Of a stretch of DNA of 45,972 nt, positions 33,168 to 42,971 are shown in pieces. The notes under the pieces were generated by a model. That model worked only from the letters and a program-made list of their open reading frames with translations. It was not told where the DNA came from and did not search any database. The position numbers were made by a program, and so were the translations under genes. The DNA comes from Paenibacillus sp. 32O-W (lineage in GTDB: Bacteria; Bacillota; Bacilli; Paenibacillales; NBRC-103111): assembly GCF_007679495.1 (NCBI RefSeq), contig NZ_VEGP01000043.1, forward strand, positions 1 to 45,972. Direction: 5' to 3'. Position 1 is the first letter of the stretch. Each line of letters begins with the position of its first letter.

Positions 33168-33881
33168 GTGGACCCGTGGCATATTGAACCGCTGGATTTA
33201 ACCATCCGCCTCGTTCTCGCCCTTCTCCTGGGAGGGTTAATTGGTCTGGAGCGCGAGAAGAACAATCACCCGGCGGGCTTAAGGACTCATATTCTTGTCT
33301 GTGTCGGATCGGCTTTGCTCATGCTCCTCTCCATGTACGGTTTTTCCGCTTTTGTGGACGAAGGGAATGTTCGTTTGGATCCGGCGCGTCTGGCCGCACA
33401 GGTTATTCCCGGGATCGGTTTTCTCGGAGCGGGAACCATTATCCGCAACGGTTTTTCCATAACGGGGCTGACGACTGCAGCTTCACTGTGGGTAGCCGCG
33501 GCTATCGGATTATCGGTAGGGGCAGGCTTCTACTACGCGGCGTTTCTTTCTACGGCGGTAGTTCTGATTAGCCTGTGGACACTGAATATTGTAGAGAAGA
33601 AATATTTCGAGAACCGGCGAACCTATTGGCTGAAACTAGTGACGAACCAGAAGCACGGAACTCTGACCCATATCTCGTCCAATTTGGAGAGAAAAGGAAT
33701 CACGATCCGTCAGATTTCGATGGAAGAAAACGATTGGGAATCGGAAGAGAATGCGGAAAAACATGAGCGGCTGACGCTGTCCATCCTTATTCGCGTCTCC
33801 AAGCCTTCCTTGCTGATCACCATTACCGAAGAAATGAAGCTCCTGCCGGGAATAGAAAAGGTCAGCGTGGAATCCGCTTAG
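33168..33881 (+). CDS. MgtC/SapB-family membrane protein
   Basis: The 237-residue protein starts at GTG 33168 after AAGGGGGGG. Residues 1 to about 145 are the MgtC domain: LLGGLIGLEREKNNHPAGLRTH, VIPGIGFLGAGTII and GLTTAASLWVAAAIGL are hallmark segments, in about four helices. The C-terminal cytosolic part (about 150-237) looks like an ACT-type domain (LTHISSNLERKGITIRQISM). MgtC proteins modulate ATP synthase and magnesium or phosphate stress adaptation. The role in soil Firmicutes is less clear. A decayed copy of its 3' end lies just downstream. Confidence 0.9.
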   Translation: MDPWHIEPLDLTIRLVLALLLGGLIGLEREKNNHPAGLRTHILVCVGSALLMLLSMYGFSAFVDEGNVRLDPARLAAQVIPGIGFLGAGTIIRNGFSITGLTTAASLWVAAAIGLSVGAGFYYAAFLSTAVVLISLWTLNIVEKKYFENRRTYWLKLVTNQKHGTLTHISSNLERKGITIRQISMEENDWESEENAEKHERLTLSILIRVSKPSLLITITEEMKLLPGIEKVSVESA

Positions 33882-33893
33882 AAGGCTCATTCG

Positions 33894-33979
33894 GATTCGC
33901 GTCTCCAAGCCTTCCTTGCTGGTAGCTTTGTGGAGTTAAATTGCTGCCGTGGATAGAAAAGGTTAGCGTGGACTCCGCA
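33894..33979 (+). repeat. Tandem decayed duplicate of the mgtC-like gene 3' end
   Basis: ATTCGCGTCTCCAAGCCTTC and the later GATAGAAAAGGTTAGCGTGG repeat the gene segment at 33789-33878 with an offset of about 105 bases. The middle has diverged and is about 4 bases shorter, so the copy is out of frame. Confidence 0.85.
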
Positions 33980-34021
33980 GTGCGGCAGGGATGAAGTTGG
34001 TTTAGACTGGGGGATCGGCCA

Positions 34022-34471
34022 TTGATAAGAAAACAACGGGCTCAGGCAATCATTATCGACCGGGGCAAAATACTGATGGCTCGCCATTACGACCATTATA
34101 TTTCTCAGTACTACTGGTGCTTTCCCGGGGGAGGAATAGAAGCCGGGGAAAGCCCGGAACAAGCGGTAGTGCGTGAGCTCAAGGAAGAGACGGGCTTATC
34201 CGTCCGCCCTTTGCAGTGTCTTGGTGTCGAAGTCTTCCCCCATATATGGCAGGGCTACGCTTCCACGATTACTTTCCTGGCAGAGGTTGCACAAGGCGAG
34301 CTTTCCCTCGGATACGATCCCGAGTATGAGGGCTGGGATATGCCATTTCTGCAGGAGGTTGGTTGGCGGCCATTGGAGGGCGAGCTTCTGAAACAAGTGG
34401 ACAGGTTCCTCAGGGGCTTTACGATGTTCGAGGCTTTTTCGCCCTCTTGGTTAGAAGTCCGGCGATATTAG
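34022..34471 (+). CDS. NUDIX hydrolase
   Basis: The 149-residue protein is a pyrophosphohydrolase acting on nucleoside diphosphate-X compounds. The Nudix box is intact: G37-x5-E43-x7-R51-E52-L-x-E55-E56-x-G58-L within [18 protein letters not shown] and KEETGL. The start is TTG 34022, with GGGGGATC about 8 bases upstream. The N-terminal [20 protein letters not shown] is the usual first strand. Substrate not determinable. Monocistronic, bounded by the mgtC duplicate and a repeat field. Confidence 0.88.
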   Translation: MIRKQRAQAIIIDRGKILMARHYDHYISQYYWCFPGGGIEAGESPEQAVVRELKEETGLSVRPLQCLGVEVFPHIWQGYASTITFLAEVAQGELSLGYDPEYEGWDMPFLQEVGWRPLEGELLKQVDRFLRGFTMFEAFSPSWLEVRRY

Positions 34472-34532
34472 TAAGCCGGAAATAGCTTCTCCAAATTCGA
34501 GCACGATGTAGTGGCAGCGGTGTTGCTTCAAA

Positions 34533-34900
34533 ACAAGCAAAAGTGCATGCTTATAGGGAGCGACCGATGCGCTGTACTGGATTTGTCCCGAAGACGAGCA
34601 ATAGTGCATGTTAATATGGGAGCGTCAGGCGTGTTCTACCGACGCTGCTGCAAAGACAAGCGAAAGTGGATGTCTTCGCGGGAATTGTTCTAATGCGCAA
34701 CCGACGAAGCGCCAAAGACAAGCAAAAGTGCAGGTCTTTTTGCGTAATTCCGGTAAATCTCGGGAATGACGAGCAAAAGTGCAGGTGATTTTCCGCAAAA
34801 CGCTGAAAATTAATTAAAATGGCTGAATTTACCTGCACAATTGCACGTCTTTTGCTGTTTTTGGCTAAAATCGTTCTGAAGACCTGCACTTTTGCAGGTC
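34533..34900. repeat. Interspersed GACAAGCAAAAGTGCAGG repeats, 51-62 bp spacing
   Basis: Direct copies of GAC(A/G)AGCAAAAGTGCAGG lie at about 34533, 34593, 34655, 34717 and 34768. Inverted relatives follow at about 34832-34855 and 34881-34900. The first intervals are 60-62 bases, like the unrelated 62-63 bp repeat at 9225. No gene is credible here. Confidence 0.8.
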
Positions 34901-35068
34901 CTTGATGGCCTTGCTCCTTTAATTGACGTCGTAACTTTAGAAGGTAAAGCAGGAGTGCGATCTGGTTTTGGAAAGAAAAGTTTGAAGGCCTTATTTTCAA
35001 TAGGTTACTTTACTTGGAAATATTTACAAAATATTAGTGAATAATGCGTAATCAGGTCTAGTTTGAAC

Positions 35069-35238
35069 AAAGTGCGAACCTATAGCTCACATGAAAACCC
35101 CGGGAAACTCGCACCGGCGTAACGACGCGGGTTTTTGGCATTTTTGCAGGTTTTGTCGGCAGTATGATCCTTACAAAATAGAGGTTCGCACTTTTAACTG
35201 TTTGAGCCCTTATGGTATGCTGGATTTGGCAGCACCCT
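35069..35238 (+). promoter_or_regulatory. CRISPR leader
   Basis: The AT-rich stretch before the first repeat contains AAAGTGCGAACCT (35069-35081) and its perfect inverse AGGTTCGCACTTT (35182-35194). The block 35071-35117 recurs next to cas2 (45822-45868). The repeats degrade at the far end, confirming that this side is the leader and insertion end. Confidence 0.75.
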
Positions 35239-37440
35239 GTCGCACTCTGTACGAGTGCGTGGATTGAAATTTGTCGCGGTCGTAGATGATATTCGGATCA
35301 TAGTGTCGCACTCTGTACGAGTGCGTGGATTGAAATGCGTAGCCCTTGTTAGGATGCTGCTCTGATTCCTGTCGCACTCTGTACGAGTGCGTGGATTGAA
35401 ATCACTATGAAAAAAGCCATCGAGTGGTTATTGTTTAGTCGCACTCTGTACGAGTGCGTGGATTGAAATTGGAGTGAATCGCTCTTAAGACGAATGAATA
35501 ACAAGTCGCACTCTGTACGAGTGCGTGGATTGAAATACCCTCCCCCTGGGGGTATACTGGTAGGGGTACCGTCGCACTCTGTACGAGTGCGTGGATTGAA
35601 ATCCGACATAGCCCGAGGAACCCTAGCAGAATTAAAGGTCGCACTCTGTACGAGTGCGTGGATTGAAATCGCGATCGTGATGGGAAACACTTGGATGAAC
35701 TTGATCGTCGCACTCTGTACGAGTGCGTGGATTGAAATCGACGTGAGGGGAATTTGTCCTCCCCCTGCATCGTCGCACTCTGTACGAGTGCGTGGATTGA
35801 AATACGGATATGGGTATAAGGGAATCAATCCGCTTGATGGTCGCACTCTGTACGAGTGCGTGGATTGAAATGGGTCATCTGTGCCGTTGAATTTACCCTT
35901 GCCCTGTCGCACTCTGTACGAGTGCGTGGATTGAAATAATTAGCGAGTTGATGGGGAGGTGAGAATACGATGAAGTCGCACTCTGTACGAGTGCGTGGAT
36001 TGAAATTCCTCCCCCTCTGATTTGGCACGCATTTTGTACTGGTCGCACTCTGTACGAGTGCGTGGATTGAAATATCGACCACAAGTCCATTATCTACCTT
36101 GAAGAGTTTCGTCGCACTCTGTACGAGTGCGTGGATTGAAATCTTTAAGGTTCATACACCGTCACCACTCCCGGTACAGTCGCACTCTGTACGAGTGCGT
36201 GGATTGAAATGCATCTTATCGGAGTCGGTCGCCAAGTTGCCGCTTAAGTCGCACTCTGTACGAGTGCGTGGATTGAAATGCACATGGCCGCGAGATTTTC
36301 GAGGGGCAAGCGGAGTCGCACTCTGTACGAGTGCGTGGATTGAAATTTCAGAAAACCGGTCGAAGTCTGGCAAGACGGTCGTCGCACTCTGTACGAGTGC
36401 GTGGATTGAAATCGGCCGCTTTTTAACGTAATTGTATGCGCCACTGGCGGGTCGCACTCTGTACGAGTGCGTGGATTGAAATATTATAAGGCGCTGTAAA
36501 CGGTCCTATTTCGCTAGTTGTCGCACTCTGTACGAGTGCGTGGATTGAAATCGCAACTTCTGGCACTCGTGGCCCTCTTCGTCTTTCCAGGTCGCACTCT
36601 GTACGAGTGCGTGGATTGAAATGCAGACCGACACGGTCCGTATACCGAAATTGTACGTCGCACTCTGTACGAGTGCGTGGATTGAAATGTGACGTACTGG
36701 ATCGATCGTCGTGGAACCGTAATATGTCGCACTCTGTACGAGTGCGTGGATTGAAATTATTGCTTTAAAGAGGGCTTTTGAATTTGATCGTTCGAGTCGC
36801 ACTCTGTACGAGTGCGTGGATTGAAATGTATAGAGTCCGATTAGGCGCTGCTCGTTGCGTTGTCGTCGCACTCTGTACGAGTGCGTGGATTGAAATTTTG
36901 GTCATTGGGCTACCTCCATAGGTTTATTTGGGTCGCACTCTGTACGAGTGCGTGGATTGAAATTATTTCCTCATTTTTTTGATCAATGGTGTATATTTCA
37001 GTCGCACTCTGTACGAGTGCGTGGATTGAAATCAGCCAGCTGCGGGTGTTTTTCACGTAATTTATTGCAGGTCGCACTCTGTACGAGTGCGTGGATTGAA
37101 ATTGCCATCCAGTCACAGGTGAAAAGGGATATTTTGATTGTCGCACTCTACGCGAGTGCGTGGATTGAAATAGAGAGGTCGGCAGCTCACCCGGGACGAA
37201 ACAATGGTCGCACTCTGTACGAGTGCGTGGATTGAAATCGAAATTGGTCGTCCGTTAACGGTTCGCCGTAATTCGGTCGCACTCTACGCGAGTGCGTGGA
37301 TTGAAATATAACAGCGCGACGCTCATACTCCTGAATGATGGAGCGTCGCACTCTATACGAGTGCGTGGATTGAAATATCATGCGCATGGCGTCCAGCGTA
37401 TCCCAAACGCTCCCACTCTACAGAGTGTATCGACTGCTCG
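35239..37440 (+). CRISPR. Type I-C CRISPR array, 32 repeats plus a degenerate terminal repeat
   Basis: The 32-bp repeat begins GTCGCACTCTGTACGAG and ends GTGCGTGGATTGAAAT, the I-C type with CGCACTC/GAGTGCG hairpin arms. The first repeat is at 35239-35270 and the 32nd at 37345-37376. The 31 spacers are 33-39 bases, all different by eye. Repeats 29 (37140) and 31 (37276) share a CTACGCGAG variant, and 32 has CTATACGAG. A strongly decayed 33rd unit is at 37409-37440 after a 32-base spacer. Transcription is rightward from the leader. A weak hairpin with a T-run at 37458-37488 may end the transcript. Confidence 0.98.
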
Positions 37441-37564
37441 CCATTCGAATCAATCATAGGAGACTGCAAATAGTAGGGCTCCTTTTTTGTTTTTGTTCGT
37501 ATTGGAAACGGTTTACAATTTTGTAACAAATGAAAGTGGGTATAATGGAGGAGTTTGTCTGGCT
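37441..37564 (+). other. Region between the array and cas3: hairpin and a -10-like box
   Basis: AGGAG (37458-37462) pairs with CTCCT (37479-37483), followed by T residues, a candidate pre-crRNA terminator. TATAAT lies at 37541-37546 without a well-spaced -35, and a GGAGGAG site directly follows. No clear cas promoter could be fixed. Confidence 0.4.
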
Positions 37565-37705
37565 ATGTCGAATGATAAATATAGGAAATTAATCCTATGA
37601 AATGGAGGGGTTGGTTTTTCTTTCTTTATATTCATAATTGCATTATTAGGATCAGCAATGAAAGGAGTGGGGTCAACTAAGTTGTCATTCATTGCAATTT
37701 GCTAA
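37565..37705 (+). pseudogene. Possible small membrane peptide gene with in-frame TGA
   Basis: ATG 37565 has GGAGGAG 11 bases upstream. It codes for 11 residues (MSNDKYRKLIL), then TGA at 37598, then continues in the same frame for 34 codons encoding a hydrophobic helix (GFSFFIFIIALLGSAMKG) to TAA 37703. One change (TGA to TGG) would give a 46-residue protein. It could be a broken gene or chance. Confidence 0.3.
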
Positions 37706-37811
37706 CCCTTTTTAACTTTCTTAATAAACACAAGTCCATATTTATAAAATCGCTCCCCGCATAGAAGCATGACTTGTAACGTTTATGATAGCGAGCATTA
37801 GGAGGAGAGTC

Positions 37812-40250
37812 ATGGGCTATATTGCGCATATTCGCGAAAGTGACGGGGCTATTCAAACGGTGCAGACGCATTTAGAAGAGGTGTCGAAGCTCAGCGAAAG
37901 GTTTGGCGGAAAGATAGGAGTCAAGCATTTAGCAGGGTTGGCAGGTTTGTTACATGATTTGGGCAAGAATAGCGAAGCCTTTAAAGATTACATTCAGGAA
38001 GCAGTAGCGAATCCGAATCATCCGCCACAGAGGGGGAGCGTTGATCATTCTACTGCAGGCGGGAAACTTATATATCAACAATTTCATGCAGGGGCAAGAT
38101 CCGCTCTTGAACAACTGACAGCAGAGTGGATCAGCATGTGCATTCTTTCGCACCATGGCGGCTTACGAGATTTTATATCCCCTGATTTGTCATCGCCTTA
38201 TTTAGAACGCGTGAAACAGAAGGAGATTCCGGAATTTGAGCATGCTATAGCGACTTTTTTCCAGCAACAGATGGGACCGGCCGAATTGGAAAGCTATTTT
38301 AACCAGGCTGTGCGTGAAGCGGAAACAATCATTAAATACAGGCAGCAGCACAAGCTGAAGCCTATTACCTTCTCTTTTATCCAAAAGTACATTTTTAGCT
38401 GCCTGATCGATGCGGATCGAACCAATACCCGAACATTTGAGGAAAATGAAGAGCAGGCAGAGCGTTCTTTGGATAGCGCTTCTTTTTTTAGGGAGTGCTA
38501 TACCGCTTTAATGGAAACCATCGTTTCTTTTCGTGAAGGGAAAGATTCGGAACACCCCATCCATAGGCTCAGAAGTGAGATGTCGGATCAATGTGAGCAG
38601 TTCGCATCCAAACCATCTGGAATTTATACCCTGTCTATTCCAACCGGGGGCGGCAAGACATTAGCCAGTTTACGTTATGCTCTCAAGCATGCTATCGAAT
38701 ATGGGAAGGATCGAATCATTTACATCGTCCCCTACACAACCATAATTGAGCAGAACGCTGAGCAGATCAGAAAAATTTTGAAGAATGATCTAAACATTAT
38801 TGAGCATCATTCGAACGTCATTGAAGAGCACGAGGATGGGAGCGGGGATGAAGCATACGACCTGAAGAAAAAGAAGCTCAAACTGGCCAAAGATAATTGG
38901 GAAAGTCAAATTATTTTCACAACGATGGTGCAATTTTTGAATGTGTTTTACTCCAGAGGGACCAGAAATGTACGGCGGTTACACAATCTGGCTAACTCGG
39001 TTCTGATTTTTGACGAAGTCCAATCGGTTCCTGTTAAATGTATATCTTTATTTAATGAAGCACTCAATTTCCTCAGCAGCTTCGGGCGATCAAGCATTGT
39101 GTTATGCACGGCGACACAGCCAGCGCTGGACTATGTGGAGAATAAATTGAAAATTCCAACAAATTCAGAAATGGTACAAGACCTGAAGCGCGTTAGCGAA
39201 AGCTTCAAGAGAGTTAATATTGTTGACAAAACGACTACAGAAGGCTATAACGCGAGCGAATTAAAGAAATTTATTCTGACTGAAATGGAAAAGGTAGATA
39301 GTTTGCTAGTCATTCTAAATACGAAAACGGCTGTGCGCAAGCTCTACGAAGAATTAAATGATAAAGCCGAACGGAAACAGCATTCCTACAAGCTATTCCA
39401 TCTAAGCACGAGCATGTGCCCGGCGCACCGGAAGAAAGTGCTGGAAAATGTCAAAAGACAACTGGAGACGGACGGCCAAAGAGTCATCTGCATAAGCACA
39501 CAACTGATTGAAGCGGGTGTCGATATTAGCTTTCAATGCGTCATGCGTTCGTTGGCGGGTTTGGATTCGATTGCACAGGCGGCCGGAAGATGCAATCGGC
39601 ATGGCAAGGATAAAATTCGTAACGTTTATGTGATCAAATCTTCGGACGAAGAGTTGTCCAAGCTTAAGGAAATTCGAATAGGTGCTGAGAAAACAGCGCG
39701 TATTTTGGAAGAGTTTGCCCGCAGGCCGGAAGTATTCGGTAACGACTTGTTATCTCCTGAAGCAATGAAGAAGTACTTTGAGTACTATTATCATGATATT
39801 GAAGGTGAGTTGGATTATTGGATCCCTAATATTAGGCAGAATGCGTTTGACTTGCTGGATTTAAATAAAGATTATTCCTCTGGGCTGCAGCGTAAATCCG
39901 GGATGAATGTGCGGCTCGTCAGTAAACAATCTTTCGCTACTGTGGAGAAATATTTTCAGGTGATTGATCAACCTACCACTTCGGTACTTGTCCCATACAA
40001 TGATGAGGCGAAAGAGATCATAGCCGATTTAAATGGTGAATTGGATAGCGGGCAGCTTACTTCTTTACTAAGGAGAGCCCAACAATATGTCATTAACCTT
40101 TATACCCATGAACTCAAGCAATTGGATCAAGCTCAGAATATCGATGTTTTGCTGCATGGTAATGTTTATGCTCTGAAGGAAGTGGCATATACAGACGAGA
40201 TGGGGCTTGATTTAAAGGGAGAAGGAGTTTGGTCGCCTGAAATCATATGA
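37812..40250 (+). CDS. cas3: CRISPR-associated helicase-nuclease Cas3 (type I-C)
   Basis: This 812-residue enzyme is recruited by Cascade to nick, unwind and degrade the target. It has an N-terminal HD nuclease (about 1-230): LLHDLGKNSEAFKDY with H48/D49, SVDHSTAG with H79, and SHHGG. The C-terminal SF2 helicase has Walker A PTGGGKT (P277-T283), DEVQ (D401-Q404; DEAD-box position), the motif IEAGVDISF and motif VI QAAGRCNRHG. HD and helicase are fused in one chain as usual in I-C. ATG 37812 has GGAGGAGA upstream. The in-frame ATG 37785 lacks a site. Confidence 0.97.
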   Translation: MGYIAHIRESDGAIQTVQTHLEEVSKLSERFGGKIGVKHLAGLAGLLHDLGKNSEAFKDYIQEAVANPNHPPQRGSVDHSTAGGKLIYQQFHAGARSALEQLTAEWISMCILSHHGGLRDFISPDLSSPYLERVKQKEIPEFEHAIATFFQQQMGPAELESYFNQAVREAETIIKYRQQHKLKPITFSFIQKYIFSCLIDADRTNTRTFEENEEQAERSLDSASFFRECYTALMETIVSFREGKDSEHPIHRLRSEMSDQCEQFASKPSGIYTLSIPTGGGKTLASLRYALKHAIEYGKDRIIYIVPYTTIIEQNAEQIRKILKNDLNIIEHHSNVIEEHEDGSGDEAYDLKKKKLKLAKDNWESQIIFTTMVQFLNVFYSRGTRNVRRLHNLANSVLIFDEVQSVPVKCISLFNEALNFLSSFGRSSIVLCTATQPALDYVENKLKIPTNSEMVQDLKRVSESFKRVNIVDKTTTEGYNASELKKFILTEMEKVDSLLVILNTKTAVRKLYEELNDKAERKQHSYKLFHLSTSMCPAHRKKVLENVKRQLETDGQRVICISTQLIEAGVDISFQCVMRSLAGLDSIAQAAGRCNRHGKDKIRNVYVIKSSDEELSKLKEIRIGAEKTARILEEFARRPEVFGNDLLSPEAMKKYFEYYYHDIEGELDYWIPNIRQNAFDLLDLNKDYSSGLQRKSGMNVRLVSKQSFATVEKYFQVIDQPTTSVLVPYNDEAKEIIADLNGELDSGQLTSLLRRAQQYVINLYTHELKQLDQAQNIDVLLHGNVYALKEVAYTDEMGLDLKGEGVWSPEII

Positions 40251-40330
40251 GAATCCCTTCGGTTTAAATAGAAGGCTCTACTATTACGGGTGGTTTAGGA
40301 AATAGTTTTTCTTTTACAGGAGGTGCTCCT

Positions 40331-41050
40331 TTGCGGAATCAGATTGAATTTGAAGTTTACGGAAAATATGCGCTGTTTACCGATCCCCTGACCAAGATTG
40401 GCGGGGAGAAAATGACGTATCAAGTTCCGACCTACCAAAGCTTGAAAGGGATTGTTGAATCCATTTATTGGAAACCTACGATTATCTGGTTTGTGGATGA
40501 AGTGCGGGTCATGAATCCGATTCAGACCGAATCGAAGGGAATTCGTCCCATTGAATATAGTGGAGGAAATACGCTGGCCTACTACACTTATTTACGCGAT
40601 GTTCGCTATCAGGTAAGGGCTCATTTCGAGTTTAACCTTCATCGTGAAGATCTGGAATATGATCGTAACGAGCACAAGCATCATAATATTGCCAAGAGGG
40701 CTGTCGCTGCTGGCGGGAGAAGGGATATTTTCCTGGGGGCTCGGGAATGTCAGGGCTACGTTGAGCCTTGTGTTTATGGCGAGGGGGAAGGTTTCTACGA
40801 TAATTACAAGGGAGAAATTAACTTTGGCGTGATGGTGCACGGCTTAAATTATCCTGATGAAACGGGTAACCATGTGCTGGAAACGCGATTGTGGCAGCCG
40901 GTGATGAAGCAGGGCGTGATTAATTTTATTCGTCCTGAGGAATGTTCGCTAGTCCGTCCGATTGGCGAAATGTCGCCGAAAGCATTTGATTCATCCAATT
41001 TACAGTCTGTTGATGAATTACACCAAGAGATGTTTGCGGAGAAGGGGTGA
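40331..41050 (+). CDS. cas5c: Cas5c, pre-crRNA endoribonuclease and Cascade subunit
   Basis: In I-C systems Cas5c replaces Cas6: it cuts the repeat and stays on the 5' handle. The catalytic residues established for Bacillus halodurans Cas5d (Y46, K116, H117) are at identical positions here ([19 protein letters not shown]). The glycine-rich [17 protein letters not shown] follows. The length of 239 residues is normal. TTG 40331 is the start, 5 bases after AGGAGGTG. It is 80 bases downstream of cas3 and 4 bases before cas8c. Confidence 0.96.
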   Translation: MRNQIEFEVYGKYALFTDPLTKIGGEKMTYQVPTYQSLKGIVESIYWKPTIIWFVDEVRVMNPIQTESKGIRPIEYSGGNTLAYYTYLRDVRYQVRAHFEFNLHREDLEYDRNEHKHHNIAKRAVAAGGRRDIFLGARECQGYVEPCVYGEGEGFYDNYKGEINFGVMVHGLNYPDETGNHVLETRLWQPVMKQGVINFIRPEECSLVRPIGEMSPKAFDSSNLQSVDELHQEMFAEKG

Positions 41051-41054
41051 TTAA

Positions 41055-42971
41055 ATGACTTGGCTGCGGCAATTATATCGAACCTATGAAAATAACACGG
41101 AAGTGATCGGGGAATTTCAGAAGAAGCATAACGATCAAGAATTTGCCCTTATTCCCGTATCCCATACCACCCAACAAGCTCAGATTGAAGTTTCATTGGA
41201 TCAGGATGGAAATTTCGTATCTGCGAAGGTGGTCGACAAGAACGAGGCAAGCACCGTTATACCTTGTACGGAGGCTTCGGGCAGTCGAACAAGTGCACCT
41301 GTACCCCATCCGCTGCACGATAAGTTGATGTATGTTGCCGGGGATTATTTACAATATGGCGGTACCGCCAAGAAGACCAATCCCCACGAAGACTATCTGA
41401 AACAGCTGAAAGCCTGGTGCGATTCAGAGTATGCCCATCCGAAAGTTAAGAGCGTGTATACCTATCTTTGCAAAGGACAACTGGTTAAAGACCTGGTAGA
41501 GGCTAAAATTTTGTATGTGGATGAGAAGGGGCGTTTTATCGAAAAGTGGAGCAAGGAGCTGGAGGAGCAGTATGGGTTCAGACCCGACATCTATAGGCTG
41601 GTGACATCGAATCAAAGCGATGCCTTTGTCCGTTTTGCCGTAAATGTCATCGGAGAACCAGAGTCAAGACTATGGCGAGACAAAAGCGTTTATGAATCGT
41701 TCATTCGATATTACGAGAGTACCTTGCAAGTAAAGGATTTATGCTACATTTCCGGAGAAGAACGTTCGTCTACAGAAAGACATGCATCGCGGATCAGACA
41801 TGCGGCAGATATGGCGAAATTGATTTCCGCGAATGATACGAGCGGATTCACGTTTCGCGGCCGTTTTAAACAAAGCAAAGATGCAGCCTCGATCAGCTAT
41901 GAAGTTTCTCAGAAAGCCCATAATGCACTTAAATGGCTTGTAGAGAAGCAAGGGTATACGATCGACGGCAAAGTATTCCTCGTATGGGGGACCGACAATC
42001 ATGAGGTTCCGGATCCGTATGCGGATACGACATCTCTTCATGGGATTTACGATGAAGTCGAACAAGCGACGGTTGGGGACCGGGCCCATCAAGCTTATGC
42101 CAATCAAGTAAGTCTGGCGATTGCGGGGTACAAGCATGATCTGGAATATCAGCCCGAAGTGAATATAATGATTCTCGAAGCAGCCACACCGGGACGGATG
42201 GCGATCGTTTATTATCGAGAGATGAATAAAGAATTGTTTCTTGACCGTATTGAAGCCTGGCATAAATCGTGCTATTGGCTGCATCGTTACAAAAAAGACG
42301 AGAACAACCAAATTCTGCAATTTAAAGGGGCGCCGGCGACAAGAGATATCGCATTTGCCGCTTACGGATCCAAGGCCAGTGACAAGATTGTCAAGGGATT
42401 AATGGAAAGAATGCTGCCTTCCATTGTGGATGAACGAGCTATTCCGCTGGACATCGTACGGAGCGCCATCAATAGAGCTTCCAACCCAGTTGCAATGGAA
42501 GGTTGGGAATGGGAAAAAACGCTGAGTATCACTTGCGCACTCGTAAGAAAAACATACGAGAAGGAGGGCTTTGAAGTGGGATTAGATGTAACGAACGACA
42601 ATCGGGACTATTTATTTGGCAGACTGCTGGCGATAGCGGATGTACTGGAGAGAAGCTCGCTTGATCCCGATGAAAAAAGAGCAACCAATGCCATTCGCTA
42701 TATGAATGCATTCGCCCAGCGTCCGCAAAGAACTTGGACGATCATCCAGTCTAATCTTCAACCGCATCAAGCGAAATTGGGAGCCAAGCTGAAGTATTTT
42801 AATTCATTGCTGGATGAGGTAGGTTCCATGCTGAAGCCGGAGGATTTTACAGATAAACCGTTGAGTGGCTTATATTTGCTAGGTTTTTACAGTCAGAGAC
42901 ATGATCTATATAAAAGTAAAAAAGAAAAAGAAGCTGAAAAAGAACAAGCTGAAGAAAAAGGAGAGATATAA
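41055..42971 (+). CDS. cas8c: Cas8c (Csd1), large subunit of type I-C Cascade
   Basis: The 638-residue protein recognises the PAM and starts R-loop formation. Family features: MTWLRQLYRTYENN at the start, FALIPVSHTTQQAQIEVSL, and the C-terminal RLLAIADVLERSSLD, RATNAIRYMNAFAQRPQRTW and LGAKLKYFNSLLDEV, which form the Cas11-like helical bundle. I-C systems usually translate a separate Cas11c from an internal start in the 3' third. ATG codons in the right frame with weak sites exist there (for example near 42400), but none is clearly favoured. Cas7 follows directly. Confidence 0.95.
   Translation: MTWLRQLYRTYENNTEVIGEFQKKHNDQEFALIPVSHTTQQAQIEVSLDQDGNFVSAKVVDKNEASTVIPCTEASGSRTSAPVPHPLHDKLMYVAGDYLQYGGTAKKTNPHEDYLKQLKAWCDSEYAHPKVKSVYTYLCKGQLVKDLVEAKILYVDEKGRFIEKWSKELEEQYGFRPDIYRLVTSNQSDAFVRFAVNVIGEPESRLWRDKSVYESFIRYYESTLQVKDLCYISGEERSSTERHASRIRHAADMAKLISANDTSGFTFRGRFKQSKDAASISYEVSQKAHNALKWLVEKQGYTIDGKVFLVWGTDNHEVPDPYADTTSLHGIYDEVEQATVGDRAHQAYANQVSLAIAGYKHDLEYQPEVNIMILEAATPGRMAIVYYREMNKELFLDRIEAWHKSCYWLHRYKKDENNQILQFKGAPATRDIAFAAYGSKASDKIVKGLMERMLPSIVDERAIPLDIVRSAINRASNPVAMEGWEWEKTLSITCALVRKTYEKEGFEVGLDVTNDNRDYLFGRLLAIADVLERSSLDPDEKRATNAIRYMNAFAQRPQRTWTIIQSNLQPHQAKLGAKLKYFNSLLDEVGSMLKPEDFTDKPLSGLYLLGFYSQRHDLYKSKKEKEAEKEQAEEKGEI

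Noticed and set aside
35349-37387. Open frames on both strands across the array giving repeated ISIHALVQSAT, NPRTRTECD or VALCTSAWIE peptides
   Set aside because: They are translations of the CRISPR repeat, recur with every unit and have no start or ribosome site logic.
37541-37546. TATAAT as the cas operon promoter
   Set aside because: No -35 at the right distance, and the expected start would fall inside the GGAGGAG ribosome site, so it cannot serve the small frame that follows; kept only as a weak note.
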